DNA of 6,418 nt from an uncultured Campylobacter sp. (GCF_938030785.1 NZ_CALHIK010000125.1:1-6418), one strand, 5' to 3'; shown: positions 1 through 6,176, counted from the stretch's first letter. Numbers and translations are program-made. Notes: generated from the letters alone by a model not told the origin.

Positions 1-56
1 AAGCCGATGGAGCCGTCGAAGATAAAATTTTAATCCCGCTTGTTTGTGCGCGGCTG

Positions 57-88
57 CGTGCTTATTGCGCTACCGCCCCGTGCTTATT
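57..88. repeat. Short direct repeat CGTGCTTATT x2
   Basis: The decamer CGTGCTTATT is present at 57-66 and 79-88, start to start 22 bases, about two helical turns. It lies at the left edge in DNA with no assigned gene. It could be a paired protein-binding site or chance; there is no supporting context. Confidence 0.35.
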
Positions 89-153
89 ATGCCGTCGCGT
101 AAGGCTGCATAGCGTAAATTTAAACCTGTCTTGAAAATTCCAAAATCTCGCGC

Positions 154-211
154 TTTGAAATTTTAAAATTTGGCAAGCCGCCCGGCTGTAAATTTTGAAA
201 TTTTAAAATTT
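154..211. repeat. 18-bp direct repeat, two copies
   Basis: TTTGAAATTTTAAAATTT occurs exactly at 154-171 and again at 194-211, a 40-base period. Each copy contains the palindrome AAATTTTAAAATTT. Related shorter pieces lie at 429-438 and 514-523, and inverted at 1327-1335. The copies are seen directly; any function is unknown, and A/T-rich simple sequence makes chance similarity more likely than for mixed sequence. Confidence 0.6.
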
Positions 212-728
212 CGGCGCAAGCTGAAAACGCGCGTGAGATCGCGAGATATTCTGGTTCGAGTCGCTCTCTGTCCGCCGCGAGCGCTCGGCAAATACAGCGT
301 CTTAAAATATTATGATAGATTATCGATTAAATGATTGCGCTATCGCGGGCATTGCCACGCTTCTTATTTGCGGCGTTTAGAAGTAAAATTTTATCGCACG
401 ATCCGCGGTGTTTAAATTTAATCCCGCCTTGAAATTTAATCACTCGTAACGTTAAAATTTAAATTCGCCTTGCGATCCATAGCTGGCGACATTTAAATCG
501 TTAAATCCATGCTTTGAAATTTACAGCTCGCGATGTATGCTTCTGCTCGCCCGCGTCGGTATTTTGAAAAATCTACATTAATAAAATTCTCGCCGTCGCG
601 CGCAAAGCAGTGGTTTAAATTTTCATTTCGCGCCACAAGGCGACGCCCCGGTCAAAATGCGTAAAATTTCGGCAAATTTTATACTCGCGGAATTTTAAAA
701 TTTTATCGCCGTAAAAGTCAGTGAAATT

Positions 729-1247
729 TTACTTCTGCGGCTTGCCGTCGCCGAATTTTGCGACTATCTCCTCGCTGCAGCTTTCTTTGGGCGCCCAGCC
801 TTCGCGCTTCATCCGTGCCAGATTGTCGCACGCCTCCTGTGAGCCGCCCTCGCAAAGCTCGTCGTATATCACGAGGCTGCGGCACTGCCCGCTCGCGAAG
901 CTCTCCAGCGCCGCGGCATTGCCCAGACAGGCTCGCTCGCGCAGATCGCTCATCGCGTGCCCGCCTGCGCCGCTCATTTTATCTCCCTGCTTCCGCTCGG
1001 CGAGGGTTGCGAGCTCGCACGCATCTGCGAAAAAGCCCTGCGCTTTGAAGTGGTTCCGCACGACGCCGCGACCGCCCAGCTCGTATCTCATCGCCATTTC
1101 GTAGCATGCGGCGGCGTCCTTTTTGCTGCATTTTGCTAAAAGCGCACTGGTTTTTGCGCCGCTAAATTTAAACTCTTTGGCTTTGCCGCCCGCGTTTGCC
1201 AAACTAAGCGCCAGCGCCGCCGCTAGCGCAAGCTTTAAAGCTTTCAT
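729..1247 (-). CDS. Secreted cysteine-rich Sel1/Hcp-like repeat protein
   Basis: The 172-residue product begins with a clear signal peptide (two Lys, then an Ala/Leu-rich core to about residue 17, with likely cleavage after ANA at 17-19), so it should be exported to the periplasm or beyond. The mature part has eight cysteines (40, 48, 77, 107, 122, 132, 140, 157), including two C-x7-C pairs (40/48 and 132/140). Residues 44-80 carry a Sel1-type pattern with YE, a Gly-Gly-rich turn and a KA helix ending in AC. This matches the Helicobacter cysteine-rich protein (Hcp) style, where such pairs form disulfides in alpha/alpha repeats, but only part of the protein is regular, so the repeats are degenerate. 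The start is supported by AAGGAG seven bases upstream. It lies 139 bases after a related minus-strand gene and may be co-transcribed with it. Exact function is unknown; Hcp proteins are linked to host interaction or peptidoglycan binding. Confidence 0.82.
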   Translation of the reverse strand: MKALKLALAAALALSLANAGGKAKEFKFSGAKTSALLAKCSKKDAAACYEMAMRYELGGRGVVRNHFKAQGFFADACELATLAERKQGDKMSGAGGHAMSDLRERACLGNAAALESFASGQCRSLVIYDELCEGGSQEACDNLARMKREGWAPKESCSEEIVAKFGDGKPQK

Positions 1248-1386
1248 CTTTGCTCCTTTTATTTAGTTTATCCGCCGCTCGCCCGATTTACCGCCTCATC
1301 GCGCGCTGCACTCGCGTAGCCCGCTAAAATTTCAAAGGCGCGCTCTATCTGCGCTCTAAGCTTGGAATTTTGCCACTTTTGCCGCG

Positions 1387-1938
1387 CTAATTTTTCGGCA
1401 GTAGATCGAGCACCGCGCAGGCGCGTTTGTTGTGCATTTTACACGCTTTATCTAGCGCCTGCCCCGAGAGCTCAAAGCTCTGAGGGGTGCCGATTCCTTG
1501 GAGATATTTGACTGACAGCTCGTAGCAAGCTTCGCTGCTGCCGGCATCGCACTGCTCGCGAAAAAGCTCAAACGACGCCACGACGTCCTTCTCTACGCCC
1601 AAGCCGCGCCCTAGCGCATCTGCGTAGAAAAAGCACGACAGCTGATCTTTTCGCTCGCAGCCGCTTTTCAGACCGCGCGCGACGCGCTCGCAGGAGCCTT
1701 CGTCGCTTTTTACGATACAGCTTTGCAGATCTGCCCGCGAAATTCCGTCCGTTTGAATGATCGCATCCGCGCTGCTTTGCGAGCCGGCACTTGCTTCGCC
1801 GCTCTTTAGAAAGTGCGCGCTTTGGGTCTCGCCGATACTCGTTGTTTTGCCCGCCGCAGAAATTTTATCCGCTCGCGCACTCTCGCCGCAGTTTGCCGCA
1901 AGTGCGCAAAATAGCGCCAAAAATAGAAATTTTTTCAT
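1387..1938 (-). CDS. Secreted Hcp-like Sel1 repeat protein
   Basis: The product is 183 residues if started at the ATG at 1938, which has a strong GGAGG five bases upstream. An in-frame ATG twelve codons earlier (1974) lacks such a site and would bury the signal peptide. Residues 1-23 form an export signal (MKKFLFLALF core) with possible signal peptidase I sites after ALA (14) or ARA (23). The cysteines do not sit in a good lipobox. Residues 24-70 are a Ser/Ala-rich linker. The rest contains cysteine pairs 74/83, 94/102, 130/138 and 166/174. The last three are C-x7-C and fall exactly 36 residues apart, the hallmark period of disulfide-bridged Hcp alpha/alpha repeats. Residues 105-117 and 145-150 carry Sel1 turns (GRGLGV, GIG). 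It is probably a periplasmic or secreted protein. Function is unproven; the relative at 729-1247 suggests a duplicated pair. Confidence 0.87.
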   Translation of the reverse strand: MKKFLFLALFCALAANCGESARADKISAAGKTTSIGETQSAHFLKSGEASAGSQSSADAIIQTDGISRADLQSCIVKSDEGSCERVARGLKSGCERKDQLSCFFYADALGRGLGVEKDVVASFELFREQCDAGSSEACYELSVKYLQGIGTPQSFELSGQALDKACKMHNKRACAVLDLLPKN

Positions 1939-1963
1939 ACCCGCCTCCGTTAAATTTAGCGCC

Positions 1964-1969
1964 ATTTTA
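1964..1969 (-). promoter_or_regulatory. Possible -10 box of the Hcp-like gene
   Basis: On the minus strand TAAAAT, preceded by TTGAC, lies 25 bases before the ATG at 1938. It would place a transcript start near 1957. No good -35 element is visible, which is usual for Campylobacter sigma-70 promoters. A/T-rich matches are common here, so this is weak. Confidence 0.3.
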
Positions 1970-2011
1970 GTCAAAAATGCTGAATTTAAGGAAAACTACT
2001 TATTTTTTATT

Positions 2012-2028
2012 CGGTCAAATTCTGACCG
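2012..2028. promoter_or_regulatory. Inverted repeat, candidate operator
   Basis: CGGTCA (2012-2017) and TGACCG (2023-2028) form a perfect 6-bp inverted repeat with a five-base AATTC centre. The half-site centres are 11 bases apart, about one helical turn, as expected for a dimeric DNA-binding protein. It ends ten bases before TATAAT and covers the -35 region of the lyase promoter, in the divergent spacer shared with the Hcp-like gene. The binding protein is unknown; the WYL regulator downstream is one candidate by context only. Confidence 0.5.
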
Positions 2029-2038
2029 CGACCGCGAG

Positions 2039-2044
2039 TATAAT
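2039..2044 (+). promoter_or_regulatory. -10 box (TATAAT) of the lyase gene
   Basis: A perfect TATAAT ends 29 bases before the ATG at 2074, giving an expected transcript start near 2051 and a leader of about 23 bases that contains AAGGAG at 2062-2067. The expected -35 position (about 2016-2021) has no TTGACA match and is instead occupied by an inverted repeat, so activity may depend on a regulator or on the relaxed -35 rules of Campylobacter. Confidence 0.6.
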
Positions 2045-2073
2045 TTGGCTAAATTTTTGCCAAGGAGTAAAAA

Positions 2074-3420
2074 ATGGCTTCAAGTTCAATCGACAGCAGG
2101 GTTTTTGGGGTGCTTTTCGCAAGCGAAGAGATGAAGAAGATTTTCAGTGATGAAAATCGCGTACAAAAGTGGCTTGATACCGAGGCTGCGCTTGCTAGGG
2201 CACAAGCAAGGCTCGGTATAATTGAACCGCGTAGAGCGGAGCAGATCACAAAATTTGCCCATGTGGAGCTTTTAAATTTGGATGCGATCGGCGAGAATTA
2301 CAAAAGCTCGATAACCATCGTGCCACTTTTGAAGGAGTTTAAAAAGGTCTTTGACGACGATAGCGGAGAGTTTGTGCATTGGGGAGCTACGAGTCAGGAT
2401 ATAATGGATAACGGCATGGTGTTGCAGATCCGCGAGGCGCATGCGCTACTTACGAAGCTGCTAGATAAAACATATCGCGAGTGCCTAAGAATCGCCGAAA
2501 AATATAAAAATACCGTCATGGCAGGTCGTACGCATGTCATCCACGCGCTACCTATAACATTCGGCTTCAAAGTCGCGATGTGGGCGCAGGAGATCAAGCG
2601 TAGTTTGCAGCGCCTGGAGGAAATTAAGCCGCGGTTATTCGTGGGACAGCTAAGTGGCGCGGTCGGTACGATGGCAAGTCAGGAGGGCAAGGGTTTTGAG
2701 ATGCAAAAGCTGATGTTTGAAGATCTTGGCTTAAACGTACCCGTCATCTCGTGGCATCCAAGCCGCGATCATATCGCGGAATTCGTAGCTTTGCAGGCAC
2801 TCATTGCAGGCACGATCGGACGTATCGCGCATGAAATTTTAAGCTTGCAACGCACAGAAATTTGCGAGGTCGAAGAGCCGTTTTTCATGGGCAAGGTTGG
2901 AAGCTCGACGATGCCTCATAAGCGTAATCCACAGGTTTGTGAGAGCGTCATTGCGCTTACTAAGATTGTGCGCGCTCAAGCGCCGCTTGCGGTCGAGGCG
3001 ATGGAGTGCGAAAATGAGCGCGACTGGGGCTGCGAAGCGGTCGAGTGGGACTGCGTGCCGCACGCTAGCGTTTGCTTAGCCGCAGCGCTTGAGAAGCAAA
3101 ACGACATTTTGGAAAATTTAATCGTTTATCCGCAAAATATGCGCCGTAACCTCGATGCCCTCAAAGGCGCGATGTTAAGCGAAGCCGTGATGCTGCACCT
3201 CGGCGAAAAGCTCGGTAGGATGAGCGCTCACGAGATCGTTTATGAGGTCTGTATGAAGGCTTTCACGGACGGCAAGCCTGTTATCGACGATCTTCTCGAG
3301 CGCGAAGAGGTCGCCAAATACTTCACTCGCGCCGATTTGGAAAAGATCATGAACCCCGAGCTTTACACCGGCGAGAGCGCGGCGTTTGTGGATAGGGTTT
3401 TAGCAGACAGCAAGAGGTAG
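2074..3420 (+). CDS. Fumarase/aspartase-superfamily lyase (adenylosuccinate lyase-like)
   Basis: The 448-residue cytoplasmic enzyme has the usual superfamily length. The family signature GSSTMPHKRNP is at 276-286, on the mobile loop that carries the catalytic serine (277 or 278). Other active-site regions are HWGATSQD at 102-109 and GRTHVIHALPITFG at 151-164, with His154 and His157 as likely acid/base residues. ERDW at 315-318 and GQLSGAVGT at 191-199 also fit. Members eliminate fumarate, or isomerise related acids, from substituted succinates. Annotation pipelines would probably call it PurB or carboxymuconate cycloisomerase. The N-terminal part and HWGATSQD resemble the cycloisomerase, whereas THxxH and ERD resemble adenylosuccinate lyase. 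The KHDVVAF-type segment of true PurB is replaced here by PLLKEF (84-89). I therefore doubt a housekeeping PurB role and give no symbol. AAGGAG at 2062-2067 supports the start. The carboxylate transporter and regulator downstream suggest catabolism of an imported acid. Confidence 0.88.
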   Translation: MASSSIDSRVFGVLFASEEMKKIFSDENRVQKWLDTEAALARAQARLGIIEPRRAEQITKFAHVELLNLDAIGENYKSSITIVPLLKEFKKVFDDDSGEFVHWGATSQDIMDNGMVLQIREAHALLTKLLDKTYRECLRIAEKYKNTVMAGRTHVIHALPITFGFKVAMWAQEIKRSLQRLEEIKPRLFVGQLSGAVGTMASQEGKGFEMQKLMFEDLGLNVPVISWHPSRDHIAEFVALQALIAGTIGRIAHEILSLQRTEICEVEEPFFMGKVGSSTMPHKRNPQVCESVIALTKIVRAQAPLAVEAMECENERDWGCEAVEWDCVPHASVCLAAALEKQNDILENLIVYPQNMRRNLDALKGAMLSEAVMLHLGEKLGRMSAHEIVYEVCMKAFTDGKPVIDDLLEREEVAKYFTRADLEKIMNPELYTGESAAFVDRVLADSKR

Positions 3421-3537
3421 GCGGGGTTTTTGCTCTGCTTGCTCATTTTGCGTAGCGGAAACGGCTCGCGATGCGGCGTAAAATCGGCTTTAAATTCGTA
3501 TATCCTTACGCGGCACGGCTACCACATGGCGGCTGCA

Positions 3538-3560
3538 GGTAAAATTCATAAAATTTTACC
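3538..3560. repeat. 9-bp inverted repeat (hairpin)
   Basis: GGTAAAATT (3538-3546) and AATTTTACC (3552-3560) are perfectly complementary around a five-base CATAA loop. The stem is mostly A/T and no T-run follows on either strand, so it is not a classical terminator. It could be a processing or regulatory hairpin in an extended transcript. Confidence 0.5.
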
Positions 3561-3689
3561 GAAGCTCGCGCAGTGTGTGAAATTTAAACCGACTTTAAAA
3601 TCGCGGTGGAATTTTACGTCGCACGCCACGAAATAGAATTTAAAATTTCGTCTAGTTTGCCGTTAGTTTTAAGCGATTAAATTTAAAGC

Positions 3690-3720
3690 CTCGTCGCCGT
3701 TTAGCTAAATTTATGACGAG
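3690..3720. promoter_or_regulatory. Nested inverted repeat upstream of transporter
   Basis: CTCGTC (3690-3695) pairs with GACGAG (3715-3720) across 19 bases, and inside the loop lies the self-complementary TTTAGCTAAA (3700-3709). A second pair, GCCTC (3688-3692) with GAGGC (3727-3731), partly overlaps it. The element ends 33 bases before the transporter ATG, where an operator or a leader structure would sit. Function is inferred only from position. Confidence 0.35.
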
Positions 3721-3753
3721 ACAAATGAGGCAAAATAAAATCAGGGGGTCATT

Positions 3754-5157
3754 ATGAATCCAAAATTTATAAAATTCTTAGTACTTATCGCGGTCGGCAT
3801 GGCTATCTGGTTCTGCCCGCACCCGCAAGCGGTAAGTGCGCAGGCTTGGCATCTATTCGCCATCGTAGTGGCGACGATTTTAGGGCTCATACTTCAGCCT
3901 ATTCCAATCGGCGCCATCGCCTTCATCGGCGTTACGGTTGCGGTTTTGACGAAAGTTTTAAAGCCCAGCGACGCTCTGGGCGGTTTTGGCAATACTACGA
4001 TCTGGCTAATTTTTTGCGCCTTTATTTTGGCTCGCGGCTTTATTAAAACGGGTCTAGGGCGCAGGATCGCGTATAAAATCATCAGTCTGATCGGCGATAG
4101 TACCCTTAAAATAGGCTACTCAATCGTTATCAGCGAGTTTATTATATCGCCTGCGATGCCTTCGGCCGGGGCTAGGGCAGGAGGAGTGCTCTTCCCGATC
4201 GTAAAAGGCCTAAGCAGCGCGCTGGGTTCTGAGCCGGGTGATTCCAGGCGCAGGGCGGGTGCGTATTTGATGCAGACGTTGTGGCAGAGCAACGGTATCA
4301 CGAACGCGATGTTTCTAACCTCGATGGCTGGCAATCCTTTCATCGCAAAGCTTGCTGCCGATACGCTAGGCATTCAAATTTCATGGTCTTTGTGGGCGAT
4401 GGGCGCTATAGTACCAGGGCTCGTATCGCTTGCTTTGATGCCTAGCTTGCTGTATAAAATTTACGCACCCGAGCTTAAAAAATATCCACAAGCCAAGCAG
4501 ATCGCAAGTCAAGAGTTAGCCGCTATGGGCGCGATGAGCTACGGCGAAAAAGTGGTCGTAGGCGTGTTTGTTTGCGCACTCGCACTTTGGGCTACGGGTG
4601 GGCTAACCGGCATCGGCGCTACGACGGTGGGAATGCTTGCCGTCTGTGCGCTGGTGCTAAGCGATGTATTGTCGTGGCAGGACGTGCTCGGTGAAAAAGG
4701 CGGCTGGGATACGCTCATCTGGATGGGCTCGCTTATAACGCTTGCGGGCGGTCTTAGCAAGCTAGGTCTAATTAAGTGGTTCGCGGACTTCGTGGCCGCT
4801 GGTGTTAGTGGAATTCCGTGGATCGCCGCACTTGGAATTTTGCTTTTGGTATATGTTTATTCGCACTATCTTTTCGCTAGTCTCACGGCGCACATCGCCG
4901 CGATGTATGCAACTTTTGCTGCGGTTGCGGTAGCCGCGGGAGCGCCTGCGTACTTGGTCGCCTTAGTGTTTGCGTATGCGTCGAATTTAATGATGCCGGT
5001 TACTCACTACGGCGGTGCACCCGCTCCGATAATCTTCGGCGCAGGATACGTCACGCAAAACGAATGGTGGCGGCTGGGATTTATAATGACTACGCTAAAT
5101 TTAGTAATCTGGACTTTTATCGGCGGGGCTTGGTGGAAAGTGCTTGGGCTATGGTAA
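3754..5157 (+). CDS. DASS-family di/tricarboxylate transporter (CitT/TtdT-like)
   Basis: The 467-residue inner-membrane protein has roughly 11-13 hydrophobic segments, a normal length for the divalent anion:sodium symporter family. Two inverted-repeat substrate motifs are clear: QSNGITNAMFLT at 178-189 and SNLMMPVTHYGGAPAPIIFG at 410-429. Each contains the Ser-Asn pair that contacts carboxylate in this family. Further hallmarks are QPIPIGAIAF (48-57), PAMPSAGARAGG (133-144), the WDTLIWMGSL segment (318-327) and the C-terminal GGAWWKVLGLW. These are typical of bacterial CitT and TtdT and plastid 2-oxoglutarate/malate translocators, so the likely substrates are dicarboxylates or citrate or tartrate-like acids, moved by exchange or symport. 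Which one cannot be decided. AGGGGG at 3743-3748 supports the ATG. It is followed after 65 bases by a WYL regulator and preceded by a lyase able in principle to act on such acids. Confidence 0.92.
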   Translation: MNPKFIKFLVLIAVGMAIWFCPHPQAVSAQAWHLFAIVVATILGLILQPIPIGAIAFIGVTVAVLTKVLKPSDALGGFGNTTIWLIFCAFILARGFIKTGLGRRIAYKIISLIGDSTLKIGYSIVISEFIISPAMPSAGARAGGVLFPIVKGLSSALGSEPGDSRRRAGAYLMQTLWQSNGITNAMFLTSMAGNPFIAKLAADTLGIQISWSLWAMGAIVPGLVSLALMPSLLYKIYAPELKKYPQAKQIASQELAAMGAMSYGEKVVVGVFVCALALWATGGLTGIGATTVGMLAVCALVLSDVLSWQDVLGEKGGWDTLIWMGSLITLAGGLSKLGLIKWFADFVAAGVSGIPWIAALGILLLVYVYSHYLFASLTAHIAAMYATFAAVAVAAGAPAYLVALVFAYASNLMMPVTHYGGAPAPIIFGAGYVTQNEWWRLGFIMTTLNLVIWTFIGGAWWKVLGLW

Positions 5158-5179
5158 AATTTCACCGGCGCGGCAGTCT

Positions 5180-5212
5180 TTAAATTTGACGTGCTAAATT
5201 TAACCTGAGCAC
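5180..5212. promoter_or_regulatory. Overlapping inverted repeats before WYL gene
   Basis: TTAAATTT (5180-5187) and AAATTTAA (5196-5203) form an 8-bp inverted repeat with an eight-base spacer. GTGCT (5191-5195) and AGCAC (5208-5212) form a second stem whose right arm abuts the ribosome binding site AGGA (5213-5216). The two stems share bases and so cannot both form. This could be an autoregulatory operator or an RNA structure affecting translation of the regulator; A/T bias weakens the first. Confidence 0.35.
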
Positions 5213-5222
5213 AGGAACAGAG

Positions 5223-6176
5223 ATGGGTAACAAAAAAATATTCGAGTTTTTAAATTTACTTAGCGTGCTCGTGCGCATCGGCGAGATAAATCTTAAATCT
5301 TACGCCGCGACCACGGGCCTTAGCGAGCGTACGCTGAGACGGTATTTTGCCGATCTGCGCGAGTTTTTCGGCGCCGAAAATTTCATTCTCACTGAACGCG
5401 GTAATGTAGGCATCACCGATAAAAATTTACTCAGCTCGCTAACGCTTCCAAGTGAAAAGGAAAAGCTCGAGTTTCAAAAGCTTGCCGATCTGCTTCATGT
5501 TATCAATCCGGGCTTTACCGAGGTCTTGCCGCCTGCATATAAGCGCGTGGACGAAAAGCTCGCCAAGGAGCTTGCGGATATATTTTTGATCAAGGGTAGC
5601 CCACACGAAAAGCCGCCTAAGATCGGGGTTTTGATCAAGCTCCGTAAGGCGATCGGCTTTAAAAAATACTGCGATATCACGTATGAAGATGAGACGATAA
5701 AAAGCGCCAAAGCGCTAAAGATAATCTACTCCAAAGGAAACTGGCAGCTTGCGATCATTGATGCACAAAATCCTGCAAATAATGGCTTTCGCATCATTCG
5801 GATTAAATTTATAAAAGAGGTCGTGCTGCGCGCAAATACCTTCAATCTCAGCGAATATACGCGGAAATTCCTGCTGAATATGGAGAGCTTTTACGACGGA
5901 TATGACGTCGAGCCCTATATGTGCGAAGTCGCCGTAGCACCCAAAATTTTAAAATTTTTCGAGGCAAAGAAGTTTTTTCGCTCGCAAAAAATCGGCAGGA
6001 AATTTAAAAACGGTTGGAGTCTTATCGGCTACGAGATTACGAGTGACGATATGATTTTGATGCTCGCGCAAAGATTTTTTCCGCATTTCGTGATCCTCTC
6101 TCCGCGCACCGCCCGCGAAAAATTTAATACTCAAATCCACGAGTATCTACAAAATGAGGAGCTTGAATTTGATTAA
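5223..6176 (+). CDS. HTH/WYL-domain transcriptional regulator
   Basis: The 317-residue cytoplasmic protein has the normal length and order of WYL regulators. A DeoR-like winged helix-turn-helix occupies about 5-65, with recognition helix SERTLRRYFADLRE at 34-47 and a beta-wing FILTERGNVGIT at 54-65. The WYL fold covers about 145-200; the name-giving triad reads W174-Q-L, and GFRIIRI at 188-194 supplies the conserved Arg pair (190, 193). A C-terminal WCX extension covers about 230-310, including QRFFPHFVILSP (283-294). WYL domains bind small ligands or nucleic acid and control diverse operons, including DNA-damage, defence and metabolic genes. Its position 65 bases after the transporter suggests local control of carboxylate uptake, possibly also of the lyase; this is inference. 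AGGA at 5213-5216, six bases before the ATG, supports the start. No matching prophage or defence genes are nearby. Confidence 0.85.
   Translation: MGNKKIFEFLNLLSVLVRIGEINLKSYAATTGLSERTLRRYFADLREFFGAENFILTERGNVGITDKNLLSSLTLPSEKEKLEFQKLADLLHVINPGFTEVLPPAYKRVDEKLAKELADIFLIKGSPHEKPPKIGVLIKLRKAIGFKKYCDITYEDETIKSAKALKIIYSKGNWQLAIIDAQNPANNGFRIIRIKFIKEVVLRANTFNLSEYTRKFLLNMESFYDGYDVEPYMCEVAVAPKILKFFEAKKFFRSQKIGRKFKNGWSLIGYEITSDDMILMLAQRFFPHFVILSPRTAREKFNTQIHEYLQNEELEFD

Larger units (their letters stand above)
1..728. other. Gene-free A/T-repeat-rich spacer
   Basis: No convincing coding sequence is visible on either strand. Stops are frequent, and the few open stretches lack a start codon with a ribosome binding site. 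The first ten plus-strand codons (frame 1, stop TAA at 31-33) could be the tail of a gene entering from the left, but nothing confirms it. The DNA alternates GC-rich pieces with A/T blocks such as AAATTT, TTTAAAT and AAATTTTAAAATTT. The nonamer TTGAAATTT recurs at 155, 195, 429 and 514. It may be decayed sequence or a spacer downstream of the minus-strand Hcp-like genes; I see no recognisable gene remnant. Confidence 0.6.
3421..3753. other. Non-coding gap between lyase and transporter
   Basis: These 333 bases hold no supported gene. One open stretch from a TTG at 3430 to 3636 has no ribosome binding site and no recognisable product. The gap contains several A/T inverted repeats (3538-3560, 3628-3651, 3690-3720), and its A/T content rises toward the transporter start. 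Its size suggests that the transporter has its own promoter and is not simply co-transcribed with the lyase. A possible TAAAAT at 3641-3646 could serve as a -10 box, but similar strings are frequent here. Confidence 0.5.

Noticed and set aside
253..262. tRNA T-loop-like GGTTCGAGTC
   Set aside because: Flanking bases do not form the five-pair stem and no cloverleaf could be built.
120..326. Minus-strand open stretch of about 68 codons
   Set aside because: Contains no ATG and no convincing start, and runs through the A/T repeats.
331..432. 33-residue ATG open frame in the left gap
   Set aside because: No Shine-Dalgarno sequence and unremarkable composition; length is within chance.
721..1139. 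Overlapping plus-strand open frames opposite the 729-1247 gene
   Set aside because: They are antisense shadows rich in Ser, Arg and Pro with no ribosome binding site; the minus-strand frame has a signal peptide, cysteine pairs and a strong binding site.
1939..1974. Upstream ATG at 1974 as the start of the Hcp-like gene
   Set aside because: No ribosome binding site precedes it, it would put twelve residues before the signal peptide, and the ATG at 1938 has GGAGG at good spacing.
2839..3079. Alternative-frame open stretches inside the lyase
   Set aside because: They are shadows of a well-conserved enzyme frame with its signature motif in this exact segment.
3409..3443. Possible terminator after the lyase (AGCAAG / CTTGCT)
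   Set aside because: Six-pair stem with a long loop and no following T-run; too weak to call.
3430..3636. 68-codon open frame starting with TTG in the lyase-transporter gap
   Set aside because: No ribosome binding site, no recognisable domain, and it runs through A/T inverted repeats.
3749..3757. TCATTATGA over the transporter start codon, repeated at 6208-6216
   Set aside because: Four-base arms in A/T-rich DNA, with one copy forced by the ATG; probably coincidence.
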